A stretch of DNA of 64,000 nucleotides, taken from the NCBI RefSeq assembly GCF_900497805.2, contig NW_020954610.1, forward strand, positions 35,909,873-35,973,872, written 5' to 3'. A program made the translations under genes and the position numbers. Under the pieces are notes generated by a model, which saw only the letters and a list, made by a program, of their open reading frames with translations, did not search any database and had not been told where the DNA came from. How positions within the stretch are numbered: the first letter of the stretch is position 1; every line of letters begins with the position of its first letter. Shown in pieces: positions 21,600-33,193 of the stretch. This DNA comes from Vombatus ursinus. Its lineage: Eukaryota; Chordata; Mammalia; Diprotodontia; Vombatidae.

Positions 21600-24190
21600 A
21601 CCACCACACTTATCCCACCAGTGGTGCTACTGTTTAGGTACCTATTCCTACTCTATAATGGGGGACAGGTACTGGTACTAGCACACTACCATTGTGGTTA
21701 TAACCTCCACCCAAAACTTGAGAATCATTAAGCTCTCTGCCTTTGTCTCTGGCTCCGGCCCTTGTTTAAGCAGCAATATGCATATTATTAATCTAGGTGC
21801 TTGAGGTAGTAATGGTGGTGGTGGGTGTATATGCGTGTGTAGATTTATCCAGTTAGACCCCCACCCACCAGAAAAAAAGTCTGCCTCTTAACCCTAAATG
21901 AAATTAGGGTTAAATTAAAGATACCACTCCAGTGTTTAGTTTCAAACTTCTCCCCATTGTCTGTAGATAACAACCTCTCATCCATCCCCAAACCACTCCC
22001 CCCACACCAAAACAAACAAAACAAAACAAAAACACCAGGAGTTTAAAATGACACAATTTAGGAACTCAGATTCACACCTTCTTGTAGGGTAGCATAGAAT
22101 CCCAATCTAGATAAGATACTGAATCCTCAGATGATCCTATTGCTTCTCATTTTTGACTACTCCGTTCTGGACATGACTTCAGCCTCTCACCACTACACAG
22201 ATGCACAACTGGTCTCGTGAACTTGCTCCTATTTTGGCGGCACTGTCTTGCTAGAATAGCTTTATCATGCTTAAATGGCTACAAATCTAGAAGCAGGCTC
22301 TCTCTGTCTTGTATCTTTCGTCTCTCCTACTTCTCCACACTTAAAAAAAAATACTAAAATAATATAAAAAACTATACTTTTCTCTATACTTAAAACAAAA
22401 CAAAACAACACCAACATTCCAGCTACATCCTATGTCACTTTCACTACAGACTATCTAGCTTTTTTTTTTTTGTATCATAAGCTTTGTGGGCATGCCCACC
22501 AATAGAAAATTTATGGATAGGAGCACTCCTGGGCTATGGGACCTGCAACTTGTCGACTAGGAGAAAGAGGGAAGTAAAGGAGAGAGACATAAAATATAAC
22601 CATAGCCCCCAGTGAATAACCATGATCACATGAGAAGTCAGAGGCTTATAACCAGCTTACAACCAGGAGCTTGTGACTTGTTAGACAGCGCTGTTTCTCT
22701 AATCAGCTAAATATTTTAAAAGATACAACACCCCTCCCATGTTTTTGTCGCAATTATTTATTGTTGTTTATTAAACACCTGACATTATGCTTACTTGGTG
22801 GCATTCTGCTCTGGCACAGGGAGGAGGAGGTAGAGTAAGATTTGCAAAGTAATTAATAAAAGCCTTTGGTGTGAGGTAAGGCAGGAAGTTGCAGCTTAGA
22901 CCTTCAGTCACCCCAGGCAGATATTAATAGGTCAATAAAGCAAGTTTCTATCTTAGAACTTCAGAGGCCAAAACACTTGAAACAAAGTGACCAGTTTTCC
23001 CCTGGGTTAGGATCACTCCATTCTCCAAGATACCTTAAATATTTATCAACACCATCTGTGCTGCTCAAAAAACAATCTCCGTCAAGCTCTCAGGACAGCT
23101 TCTGTATACTGTACTGTCAATGGCACCAACTAGAAGCAAGGAAAATTATCTCTATTAGATGGTATTCCCTTGACCCCAGTAGGTAAGAACTATAAATGGC
23201 AACTGCCATGTATAGGGCATGAGGGCCAGAGAATGTGATAGTTTCCCTTCTGAATGAGAGATATACTGGCTGAAGTAGCTGTCATTCTTAGGGAAAATAA
23301 ATTTCCTCCAAAAACAAAACAATACAAAAAATTATGGCTATGATTAGGACAGGGCAACTGGGCTTTTAATCTAGGTTGTCCGACATTTGGAAGAAGTGTG
23401 CTTCCTCTCTCAGCAATCCCGCAGAGATTTGCAATCCTCTACAGTTTCTTCACCATAGTCCCCTGGATAAAGGGCATGCCTTATTTCCTATTCCAGTCCC
23501 AGGCTGCCACCCTTTGATAAGTCCCATCATCATTGCACTCTTCATCTAGAGTCTAATATCTAATATGTTGCACACAGAACCCCAGGGTCAAAGGAAAGGA
23601 CTGCCATCATGTCTTCCTCTATTACCATGCCTCTCCCTAGCAGGGAGGACAGAATTCTGTTCTCTAATTACAAGGGAGGTGGATGTAATCTCTACATACG
23701 ACCAGGCATTATGAAGCCTCCCTGGCTGTGATCTCTCTAGCAATCTCAGGGTATCCCATGATCTCTTTCTCCCTACAAACACTTGAGTAGCAAGGATATT
23801 TCTCACCAAGATCTATTCCTGAAGTGCCCCTCCCCAACCAATCCTTATGCTTAGTCTAGGGACTAGAATTGCTAGTTATTTCTCTGAATATGGCTACAGT
23901 AGTCTTTTCAGATTTACATATTTTTCTTCAATAACAAATCAAATGTGACTTTTCTTAGGGCTCTAGAGACCTACAAATCCCTAAAGTTGTGTACTGGAAG
24001 TATTTCCAAAATGATTCAAGGCCAGGCAACATGTGAGGCTCCTAGTTCTGAGATTTTATGATTCTATAAAACTCTGTGTGTATGTGATTCTAGAACCAGA
24101 AAATTTCATATAGGATGAACTCAAACTTTTTTAATGACATTTTAGTCTATTTACTGTGCATAATGGTATATTGCTACAGAAAATAATTGG
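21600..24190. other. Long stretch with no recognised gene or repeat
   Basis: About 2.6 kb. It includes short A-rich tracts (22010-22035, AACAAAACAAAACAAAAAC) and CA/CAA runs, but no frame with a known domain and no repeat that I can name. It is a good place to look for unique or conserved non-coding sequence. Confidence 0.5.
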
Positions 24191-24194
24191 CATG

Positions 24195-24380
24195 CTTTGG
24201 AAGCAGAAAGGGCAACATACCTGGAATCAAGAGAACCTAGTTTCAAATCCAGGCTTTACCTGTATGACCTTTGGCAAGGACCATCACCTCAGTGTACCCC
24301 AGTTTCTTCATCTGCAAAACTAGAGGGTTGGACTGACTTCTAAAGACCCTTCCTACACTAACCTATAATTTGTGATACAA
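24195..24380 (+). mobile_element. MIR/Ther1-like SINE
   Basis: 'ggaagcagaaagggcaaca', 'gtttcaaatccaggctttacc', 'cccagtttcttcatctgcaaaa' and 'gacccttcctacac' form a sense copy. Confidence 0.7.
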
Positions 24381-25565
24381 CTCAGATGTTTTAGTTGAAA
24401 CTATGAACCCAAAAGAATACATAATTTTATCCTTGTAACTAAATATAGAATTAGAGTGATTTGGGAACATAAGGGATTTTTGTACTTATACTGATGTCTG
24501 ATTTTTACTATCATGTGTGTGAATATTCTTAATACTGTGTGATTCTCTATTATGAAGTACCTTTTATCTGAAGTATTATACTACCATACTTTGCATTACT
24601 AATTTGTACCATTGTAATGAGTGTATTGTAGAGGAAGAAAATACATACATAACACACTACCCCAGGCTCTACGCTTATATATATACGAAAGTTCAGCCCT
24701 GAGAGCTACTTCCAAAATCTTACTTTCTCTTGGGCTCATTATGCCACACCAAGATGTCACTTTAGGAAAATATCCAAGTACAGTTTGTATCCCGTAGATG
24801 TAGATGAAAGTCGGACCCACGCTCCCCACATCTCATAAGATACTCAGGGTAATAGTGTCTAAATGAGGTACAGGAATAGCCTTTAGTCTACACTATAGAA
24901 AAATCAAAATACACCAAAGAACAAACATTGTTTTATAAACAATGAGACAGAATACATAAGGGGCTTACAGTAGCTCCCAAACAATTGACCATTCTCAATC
25001 CCCTTCACTGAGTTCTACTTTCCCTAGGGTCCCAATAACCTTCTGACTCATAGCTGCCCACTATCATTTGGATGTCTCTTAGAAGGGAAACAAATTTGTA
25101 ATTGCTAGAAAAGTAATGCTCTTACATTTGGGTAAATCCCCACTTTTATTCCCAAAGACCAAAACAAATATTCAACCCATGGTTTTACTCTGAGAACTTG
25201 GACTACCCTGGAAGGGAAATGTACTTGGGACTGCTAGATAGGTAATAGCATTCTCATGAGGCCCTCACTGTGAATAACTCATGTCAAAGGTAAAATATAA
25301 ATTCCAGGTGTCTGGCTCTTCTTTCTGTGGCTGCAGTGTTCAGGTACACAATTGACTCTAGAATGCTCCTCTTAATGCTATGTGGTTCTTTTCATCATGG
25401 ATGCTGTCTCTCAAACTGAAAGGTTATGCAACTGTTGCTACTATTTGGCTGGGGACAGGGTCCATCTCTCCAGAAATACCTTATGCTCTATGATTGTACC
25501 AACTCCTGCTGTCTTTTAAATCTAGAGGCTATCAGCTCTAGAATTCTCATATACATGGGGATGTA
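24381..25565. other. No recognised feature
   Basis: About 1.2 kb with no supported gene or repeat. The 76-codon minus-strand frame at 24599-24829 has no family resemblance. Confidence 0.45.
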
Positions 25566-25569
25566 GGGA

Positions 25570-25792
25570 AAGGCTGCCTGTAGACAATGGGATTTTAGTT
25601 GGAACTTGAACGAAGCCAGGAAAGGCAGTAGGTGGAAATGAAGAAGCAGAGCATTCCAGGCATGGGAGACAGCCAGACAAAATGGCCAGAGCCAGGAGTT
25701 ACAGAGTGCTGGGTTATAAAGAACTTTGAACGTTCAACAGAGGATTTTGTTTTAGATAATTGAGGTGACAGAGAGCAACTAAAGTTTAATGA

Positions 25793-25795
<3 letters not shown>
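25570..25795 (-). mobile_element. L2 fragment
   Basis: Antisense L2: 'gggattttagttggaacttgaa', 'gagcattccaggcatggga', 'acttt gaacgttcaacagagg' style sequence, and 'ggtgacagagagcaacta'. The same order is seen at 63.18-63.43 kb. Confidence 0.65.
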
Positions 25796-25833
<38 letters not shown>

Positions 25834-25835
25834 GC
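25795..25835. repeat. (TG)n then (AG)n microsatellite
   Basis: TGTGTG followed by AGAGAG, the same compound type as at 14.2 kb. Confidence 0.95.
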
Positions 25836-25984
25836 CATCAGATCATCAAATTGATCTGTGAATTCCCTTGATCAAATTTCTTCATATACAAAAAAAGATA
25901 TTCTTATTTAAAAAAAAAAGACTCCAGTATTCAAGGGACTCAACTTGCTCTTGAACATTCCTACTGGTGTTTTATACATGGAAA

Positions 25985-26095
25985 GATCTAATTCAACAAA
26001 CATTTATTGAGCACCTACTGCATGTTAGGCACAGCTCCTAGGTTGCAAGGACTAAAATGAAATAGTCCCTGACTACAAAGAGCTTACATCCTACC
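25985..26095 (-). mobile_element. L2 3' end
   Basis: 'aattcaacaaacatttattgag', 'cacctactgcatgttaggcac' and 'aagagcttacatcct' are the reverse of the L2 terminus. Confidence 0.8.
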
Positions 26096-26140
26096 TGTCT
26101 CTGCCTGTCTCTGTCTCTCTGTCTCTGTCTCTCAGTCTCT
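26096..26140. repeat. (CTGTCT)n simple repeat
   Basis: Imperfect CTGTCTCTGC and CTGTCTCT units. Confidence 0.9.
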
Positions 26141-26875
26141 TTTATTCTTAGGTTGAAGAATAAGTGAGGAAAAGTTATCCTCTGATTTGGTGGCTTAGCA
26201 GAACTCAGAACCGAGGTTTTCTAATTCTCTTCACTTTGGCTATTAAGAACATGGTATTCAGTAAGTGAGGCAAAATGATTTTTTGCAAATTCTTTTCCCT
26301 GCTGAGGAAATCTCCTTTTCTGACATTAAAAATACTTTAGCAAACTAAAAGATCATAGCTCTTCAGGGAATAAAACAAAATACATTTATTTTTTTGCAAA
26401 TTATATTTTCTGCACTTAGTTTGAATTATAGAAATCTGACCCAGTATTCTAGTAGACAGAGTGGGCTAAAATTCTATAATGTCAAATTAAGCACCATGTG
26501 AGTGAATGGAATGAAGACTGAAAAGATAATAGGCCTGAAATGAGTCCTAAGGTATTGGTTTTCTACATGTAAAGTTGTTTCACAGTTGAGTGAGAGTTCA
26601 AACATCATATTTAGCTTTCTGTCACCCAAGAGGTTAGTTTCTGCCACATATTCAATTGAATGTGTTCCTTTACTCTAACAAGAAATCCTAAGATATATCA
26701 TTCCAATCAATGATTGGATCATGCCTACAATGCAGAAAATTTAGAAATAAACATGTATATTCTTACATTCTTCTCAACAAAATTGATAGAGCTAAGAGAG
26801 TTAAAAAACTTTTAAAGAGAGAACGATTTCCACCTTTTTTAGTAACACAAAGACACTGAAATCCTACCTTTTTTC
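26141..26875. other. No recognised feature
   Basis: AT-rich, no gene or repeat that I can support. Confidence 0.4.
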
Positions 26876-26879
26876 AAAT

Positions 26880-27060
26880 ATTTAGAGTTAGAAGTAATGA
26901 TAGGGATTGTCTAGTTCAATCCCATTATTTTATATGTGAGAAAATTGAAGCCCGGGGTGGTTAAATGATTTGACCAAAGTCACATAGTTAAGATGATAAG
27001 CAGAAGAGGGTGAATTCAAGCCCAAGTACTTTGACTCCCCAATCAATCCTCTTTATACCA
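26880..27060 (-). mobile_element. MIR-like SINE
   Basis: 'tttagagttagaagtaatga', 'ttatatgtgagaaaattgaagc', 'ccaaagtcacatagttaag', 'agcccaagtactttgac' give the antisense MIR layout, quite diverged. Confidence 0.65.
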
Positions 27061-27480
27061 TACTGAAGTAAAGGCCTAGATTGTAGCCCTACCCCAATTA
27101 ATGTAAATACAGAAGGCCCAGACTTATAGATTAAATCAATCAATCAAAGTGTAAACTAAGTACAAACACATCCATAATCAATTTGAGAGGAATGAAAGCA
27201 GATGAAGCCACACAGGAAATATTTTGTGACTGGCTAAAAGAATCAGGCACATCTATGGGCCTATTTATAATGCAGCAATCAGTACAAACACTTGGCATCC
27301 AAAAAACAAAGTAGTAAAGTTTCAGGAGCTTTCAGCCTCAAGAATACCTTGAAAAAGTAAATCCTTTAGCCTCTACTAGAGGGTAGGAAGGGAGACGAGT
27401 TAGATCAGAGCAGGGGTGTGATTCTAAATGTTTAATGACCATCTATCTCATTAAAAAAAAATCTGGACACACTTTTAAGT
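27061..27480. other. No recognised feature
   Basis: No supported gene or repeat. Confidence 0.4.
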
Positions 27481-27485
27481 TCTGA

Positions 27486-27721
27486 TTGTTGTTCAGTCGT
27501 GACTGACAGTTCGTGACCCCATAGGCCATGTTGTCTATGGAGTATTTTTGGCAAGGATACTGGAGTAGTTTGCCATTTCCTTCTCCAGTAGATTAAAGCA
27601 AACACAGGTTAAGTGACTTGCCCAGAGTCACACAGCTAGTAATTATCTAAGGCCAAATTTGAACTCAGGTCTTCTTGACTCCAAGCCCAGTGCTTTATCC
27701 ACTCAGCCATCTAGTTTCCCA
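27486..27721 (-). mobile_element. MAR1-type SINE
   Basis: Full antisense copy: TTGTTGTTCAGTCGTGACTG, then GATACTGGAGTAGTTTGCC, AGAGTCACACAGCTAGTAAT, AAATTTGAACTCAGGTCTTC and the head 'ccactcagccatctagtttccc'. The 61-codon frame across its edge is SINE-derived. Confidence 0.9.
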
Positions 27722-27939
27722 CTTTTAAGTTTATTCTGGATTATTAACATTTTGTTAAATCCAGACAATCAACAACACAACAAAACAAGCCCTGATTTAT
27801 GTTTGCCAATTTCCGAGATATACGTGTTCATACTGCAAATTTAATAATCAGATCTTCTGAGCTGGTTTAAGTTGGCTCCTGTACAGCCCTGGCCCAAAAG
27901 GAATGTTACAGGTAATCAATAAGAATTATTTTGTACAAT

Positions 27940-28530
27940 TATATGAAAGAAAAACTGAGGATTTAAGTTAAATGAATGAGTATATGTAAATATATGAAAT
28001 AACCAGATCAATGGAACAAAAAATAGAAAATTAAAATAAGTCAATCTGAGAAATAGAAACTGAATAAGCCATTAGTGGACCCAAGAAGAGGGGGAGAATC
28101 CATCTTACAACCTTAGGATTTACAAATTAACTATATCAAGCATTCAAATAATAACTAATTCTAATATTACATAAGCTATTTAAAAAAAAGGAAAAGAAGG
28201 AATTCTAAGTCCATTTATAATTCAAATTTTGAATTGAAACCTAAATCAGGAATGACAGATCAGAAAAAAAAAATTATAACACTATCCTTAATTAATACAC
28301 AAACATTTTAATAAAATATTAACAAAATATTGTATAATATAATGAAATAGAGTTTGTATCAGGAATACAAATGTGATTCAATATTAGGAAAATAAACATA
28401 ACAAACCATATTAATAATAAAATAATCAAAACCACATGATTGTACCAACAGAGACATAAAAAGCTTTTAAACAAAATATAACACTAATTTCTGTTAAGAA
28501 AAAGACAAAAAATAATAGGAATAAACAATT
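27940..28530 (+). mobile_element. L1 ORF2 reverse-transcriptase segment, sense
   Basis: Sense-strand words of the marsupial L1 RT region: 'gaaaagaaggaattct', 'acattttaataaaatatta', 'atcaggaatacaaatgtgattc', 'aatattaggaaaataaacataa', 'agacataaaaagcttttaaac'. No intact frame. It abuts an antisense L1 segment at about 28530. Confidence 0.7.
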
Positions 28531-28532
28531 GA

Positions 28533-29460
28533 CTGCTTTGGCTGCATCTAAAAAGTTTGGTATGCTGTCATATTTTTAAATTAGACTTTCTATTGCTTCT
28601 ATGATTTGTTCTTTGACTCACAAATTCTTTAGGATTGTTATTTAGTGTAAGTAAACTTTTAATCCTTTGTTCAAAGGACCTTTATTAAATATACCTATTA
28701 TTGTGTTGTGAATGAAAAAGAATGTCTTTGATATTTCCATTTTTTTGCATTTTTGTGAAGTTTTTTACGCCCTAGTGCATGGTCAATTTTTAATAAAAGT
28801 GTTGTGTATCTTTACTGAGAAATATGTAGATTCCTTTTTTTTCATTCAATAATTCCTAGCAGTCTATTATATTTAATTTTTTAAAAATTTCATTCAGGTT
28901 CTAAATTTCTTTTTCACCTTTTATTTATATTTGTCTAGGGTTAAGGCATACATTAAAATACTCAATTATTATAGTTTTACTATTTTTTCCTATAAATCAA
29001 TTAACTTTTCCTTTAATTATTTAGAAGCCATACAGAATACAGACAAACACACATAAATGTATGGCATGTATATATGTGTGTGTATACATATATGTGTGTG
29101 TAATTCATTGCCTAGGATGCCCTTATGCATAATGGAATTTTCCTGTTGATTTTATTTAATCAAGCCTACTTTTAATTGTTGTCTCCTTTGGGATCATGAT
29201 TGCTACTCCCTGGTTTTTTGAGCTTACCACAAGCATAATAGATTTATACTAACTTTAGTTATTTTAATTGAATCCTTCTCTTTCAAGTATGTTTATTGTA
29301 AACATATTCTTGTGTTCTGTTTGTGGGTTTTTAAAAATATATTGTTACCCTCTTTTATTTTATGGGTGAATTTATCCCATTCACTTCCATAGTTATGATT
29401 AGTAATTGGTAATCTTTCACTTTTATACTTTCCTTCTTTAACCTTCCCTTTAAAAAGAAG
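28533..29460 (-). mobile_element. L1 ORF2 endonuclease segment, antisense
   Basis: It begins with 'gactgctttggctgcatc', the antisense of the L1 'gatgcagccaaagcagt' word, and runs to 'tgggtgaatttatcccattc' near 29370. Read on the minus strand, that is the start of the endonuclease domain (about EVNGINSPIK). It is the 5' third of ORF2 in opposite orientation to its neighbour. Confidence 0.7.
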
Positions 29461-29870
29461 AAGGAGATGTTGAGGAATGTACTCAACAAAATTGATTTAT
29501 ATTTGATGTGACTAGATTCTGTTCCACTAGTTGTCTTCTCTCACATTCATCTAGTCCCCAATAAGAGGTTGTTACCATTTCATTCTTTTCTTTTAATGCT
29601 CTTCTTCTAACTATAATCTTCTGAACACTGATATTCCTTTGCTTATGACTAATGCCTTTCTGAATCTACTCTCACTTTTATTCTCCCTCTCTCCTTTCTC
29701 TGTCCCTGCCAGATTCCCTATATTTCTACACCAAACACTTTGTGTGTAATCAACCCTATTTTGTCCAGTTCAAAAGAAAATGAGGTTTATGTGTAGCCCA
29801 CTCCCCCTACCCCTTCTTCCATGATTGAATACTCTTCTCAATAATCTTGATTATGTGAGATAATAAAGTC
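29461..29870. other. Pyrimidine-rich, possibly antisense L1 upstream of ORF2
   Basis: The sequence continues the C/T-rich strand of the preceding antisense L1 and could be its inter-ORF or 5' region, but I recognise no firm landmark. Confidence 0.3.
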
Positions 29871-29874
29871 TTCC

Positions 29875-30420
29875 TCCTTCTCCCAGACCAGCAGAGGTTG
29901 GTCTTTATTAGAAAGCATCTAAAGACAGACAACCCTTGTCTGACTACAACATTTAAAAAAAAAAAGTCTATTCTGAATTCAGTCTTTCATCTCAGAGATC
30001 AGATGCAGATTTTCAGGAAGACAGAAAAACATCACTCTGAAAGTACAAGTGAGATGGTTGCACACTGTCTGACTACAACATTCAAAAAAAGATCACCTCT
30101 GTACTTTTTCCTTTATATCAGAGGTGGGGTGAAGATCTTTGTGAAGATCTTGACTGTTGAAGTATAGCTCATTGAGAACCATTGAGAATGTCAAAGCCAA
30201 AATCTAGGACAAAAAAAGGCGTTCCCCCAGACTTGTAGTAATTGATATTTGCTAGAAAGCAGCTGAAAAATGAGTATATTCGGTTGTACTACAACATCCA
30301 GAATCTACTCCGCACTTTGTTATGTGCTTGAGAAAGAGGTATACAAATTCCTTCAAGTTTCTTTCAAGCTTTTAGGTAATTTCATTGCACTGTTCTGTCA
30401 CTAAATTTATTGCATTCCCA
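29875..30420 (+). pseudogene. UBC: Polyubiquitin (UBC) processed pseudogene
   Basis: Polyubiquitin genes encode head-to-tail 76-residue ubiquitins. Here a partial unit starts at PDQQR (about 29883) and contains the conserved word CTGACTACAACAT (SDYNI). A second unit starts with ATGCAGATTTTC (MQIF) at 30003, has lost its middle, and repeats CTGACTACAACATTCA. A third starts at 30129 with the translation KIFVKIL and continues with TIENVKAKI, a short gap, and TACTACAACATCCAG. Frameshifts, stops and internal losses break all units. The 3' flank 'taatttcattgcactgttctgtca ... tattgcattccc' matches my memory of the UBC 3' UTR rather than UBB. No introns and no clear A-tail remain. It is old. Confidence 0.88.
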
Positions 30421-30680
30421 AATTTTTAAAAATTTCCATTTCCTTCCTTTTTCCTTCTTAAAAGCATCAAAATATAACAAAACCTCTCCCCAAATTCCCC
30501 ATGTTGTTTAGTCCTTCTAAAATCCTTAAAGACATTAGAGTTCTGAGAGGAAATGTTTTCTTCTCTCCCTATTAGAATATAAACATCTCATCATTTGTAT
30601 AATCCCCTCCAACTGCTCAAATGTATTTCTCTTTCTAGGTCAGTTAGTCAGTCAACATGCATTTATTAATCATTAAGTAA
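30421..30680. other. No firm feature; small L2-like tail
   Basis: At about 30640-30675 'tcagtcaacatgcatttattaa' looks like a fragment of an antisense L2 terminus. The rest is unassigned. Confidence 0.35.
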
Positions 30681-30684
30681 AGAG

Positions 30685-31605
30685 GATTCTGGGAAGATGG
30701 TGGAGTAGGTCAGAAAATTCCAAATTCTCCAGATAATAGGATAAAATAGCACCTCAGGGCAAACATAGAGTGGTAAAAATAAACAAGAATTGGAACAGAA
30801 CAGTAGTCCTCCCGGGACAACTGGAGAAGAACAGAAGAAAAAACCCAGGACTGAGGTTTGGTCCCTGTTAAGTGTAAATGCCACTGGGTTAGTTCCACTG
30901 AAACAGCAAGCCGCAATCCTTGGGGCTAGCTGGGTTGGGAGATAGCTGGCCCCAGGCACAGGAATTTCACCTCCCTGACAGTATGGGGAGTCAGCCTCTG
31001 AGCTGGGGAAGATTGAGGGAACCTCTGCTGATAAGGGATGCCAGGCCCAGCTGTGCTGCTAAGAAGCAGACCTGGGCAAGAAGGAACCAGCACAGGTGGA
31101 GTACAGAAGCAGCAGGCAGGGACACTGCTGGTTATGGACACTTACAAGAGGGCAGAATTCTTGGTTTTGGTTCCAGGACAAAGGAAAGAACTGAAGGAGG
31201 ACCTGAGGCCAGAAGCACCATCCCCCATACCCCAGGATTAGAGATGATTACAAAAAGTTCCTATAAATAAATTTTTTTTTAAAAAAAGGAGCAGGCAAAG
31301 GAAAAAGAACCCAATCGTAGAAAGTTACTATGGGAATAGAGAAGACCAGGGTTCATCTTTAAAGTAGAATACAAGCAAAAAAAGCCTCTCCTACTTCAAA
31401 GAGTAATGCCAAATGATCACCTGCCCAAAAGGAATTCATAGAAGAATTTTAAAAAGACTTTAAAAATCAAATGAGAGACATTGAGGAAAGCTTTTTTTAA
31501 AAATAAGAACAATCCAAGAAAAACAAGAAGATTATGAAAAAAAAGTTAACCAACTGAAAAAGGAGATCCAGAATCTTAGAAAACAGTTCCTTGAAAATCA
31601 GAATT
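30685..31605 (+). mobile_element. L1/HAL1-type 5' UTR and ORF1 start
   Basis: It begins GATTCTGGGAAGATGGTGGA, an L1-type 5' end with an AAGATGG (YY1-like) word. About 600 bp of relatively GC-rich 5' UTR follows ('ctagctgggttgggagatag', 'tgacagtatggggagtcagc'). The 116-codon frame at 30920-31270 is within this UTR. From about 31370 it is the A-rich start of ORF1, which breaks off at 31605 where another L1 has inserted. Confidence 0.75.
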
Positions 31606-32355
31606 GGTTGGAACTATGACCAAAGGGTTATGAAAATGTACACACCCTTTGACCCAACAATGGCACATCTAGGGCTGTATCCCAAAGAGATCATAAAAAT
31701 GAGAAAAGGACCCACATGTACAAAAATATTTATAGCAGCTCTTTTTGTGCTGGCAAAGAATTGGAAATTTAGGAGATGCCCACCAATTGGGAAATGGCTA
31801 AACAAGCTGTGGAATATGAATGTAATGAAATACTATTGTGCTATAAGAAATGATGAGCAAGCAGACTTCAGAAAAACATGGAAAGACTTGTATGGATTGA
31901 TGCTGAGTGAAGTGAGCAGAACTAGGAGAACGTTGTACACAGTAACAGCCACACTGTGCAATGACTAACTTTGATAGACTTAGCTCTTCTCAGCAATGCA
32001 AGGATCCAAGACATCTCCAAAGGTCTCATGATGGAAAATGCTATCCACATCCAGAGAAAGAATTATGGAGTCTGAATGCAGATCGAAGAATACTATTTCC
32101 TCTTTTTTTTTTTCTCTTCTGTTTTGTTTTGTTTCTTCTTTCTTTTGGTTCCTCCTATTGGTTCTAATTCTTCATGAATTCATATGGCTAATGTGAAAAT
32201 ATGTTTAACAGGAATGTATATGTAGAGCCTATGTCAGATTGCATGCCATCTTGGGGAGGGAGGTAGGGAGGAAGGAGGAGAAAATTAAAAACTCAAAAGC
32301 TTATGGAAGTGAATGTTGAAAATTAAAAATAAATTAATTTTTTTAAAAAAAGAAA
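31606..32355 (+). mobile_element. L1 3' end nested in the L1/HAL1 element
   Basis: 5'-truncated L1 insertion. The 125-codon frame (31591-31968) carries the end of ORF2: IFIAALFVLAKNW, IGKWLNKLWNMNVMKYYCAI, LMLSEVSRTRRTLYT. The 3' UTR and the tail GTGAATGTTGAAAATTAAAA follow, then an A-rich end. AAAATCAGAATT (31594-31605) and AAAATAGAATT (32359-32369) are near-identical flanks, a target duplication. Almost no decay is seen in the frame, so it is fairly young. Confidence 0.92.
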
Positions 32356-32358
32356 TAA

Positions 32359-33190
32359 AAAATAGAATTAAGCAAATGGAAACCAGTGAAATTATAAGAC
32401 ACTAAGAAATAATAAAACAAAATATAAAGAATGAAAAAATAGAAGAGAATGTGAAACATCTCATAAGAAAAACAACTGATCTAGAGAATAGATCAAGAAG
32501 AGGAAACATAAGAAAAATGGAACTACCTGAAAGCTATGACCAAAAAAGGAATCTTGATATAATAATACAAGAAATAATTAAAGAAAATTGTCCTGAAGTG
32601 TTAGAACAAGAGGGGAAAGTAGAAATAGAAAAAAATACACCAATCACCACTGGAAAGAAATGCTATGAGCCAAACCTATAGGAATATCATAGCTAAATTC
32701 TGAAACCCCCAGCTCAAGGAGAAAATATGAGCAACAAGAAAAAAAAAACTTAAATATGGTGGTGCCACAATTACAATCATACAAGACCTAGCAGCACAAT
32801 ACTAAAAGAATACAGGTCTTAGAACACTTTATGTTGAAGAGTAAAAGAAATGAGGTTGCAGCCAAAAATATCATACCCAGTCAAGTTAAGCATAATCCTG
32901 AATGAAAAAAAATGGATATTTAATGATTTGCCAGACTTTCAGGATTTTATTTAAAAAAAAAAAACTAAATAGAAGATTTGACATATAAAATCCAAGAGAA
33001 ATATAAGGTAAACATGAAAGACTAATTACAAGGGACACAATAAGGACAGACTGTTTACTTTTTATGTGAGGAAATGTAGAACATATGTTTAAGATTGTTA
33101 TTAGTAATTGGGTAGTTCAAAAGAAAGATTTGCCTAAAATTCCTTTAAGAGGAATTTACTTATACCCTTTGGGGTGTAGGGTCCAGGGAA
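32359..33190 (+). mobile_element. L1/HAL1-type element, ORF1 C-terminal part and 3' flank
   Basis: Continuation of the element interrupted at 31605. The frame at 32451-32681 encodes LENRSRRGNIRKMELPES, the RRM-like region of L1 ORF1p, then PEVLEQEGKVEIE. Beyond it the frame is broken, but 'aaaatatcatacccagtcaag' and 'cataatcctgaatgaaaaaa' align with the first bases of this window, i.e. the end of ORF1. It is followed by non-coding sequence, not ORF2, again a HAL1-like layout. Confidence 0.7.
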
Positions 33191-33193
33191 GAC

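Noticed and set aside
30920-31270. 116-codon plus-strand frame
   Set aside because: It lies within the GC-rich 5' UTR of an L1/HAL1-type element and has no domain. An overlapping minus-strand frame is equally long.
31591-31968. 125-codon frame that looks well conserved
   Set aside because: It is the C-terminal end of L1 ORF2 (LNKLWNMNVMKYYCAI, SRTRRTLYT), not a host gene.
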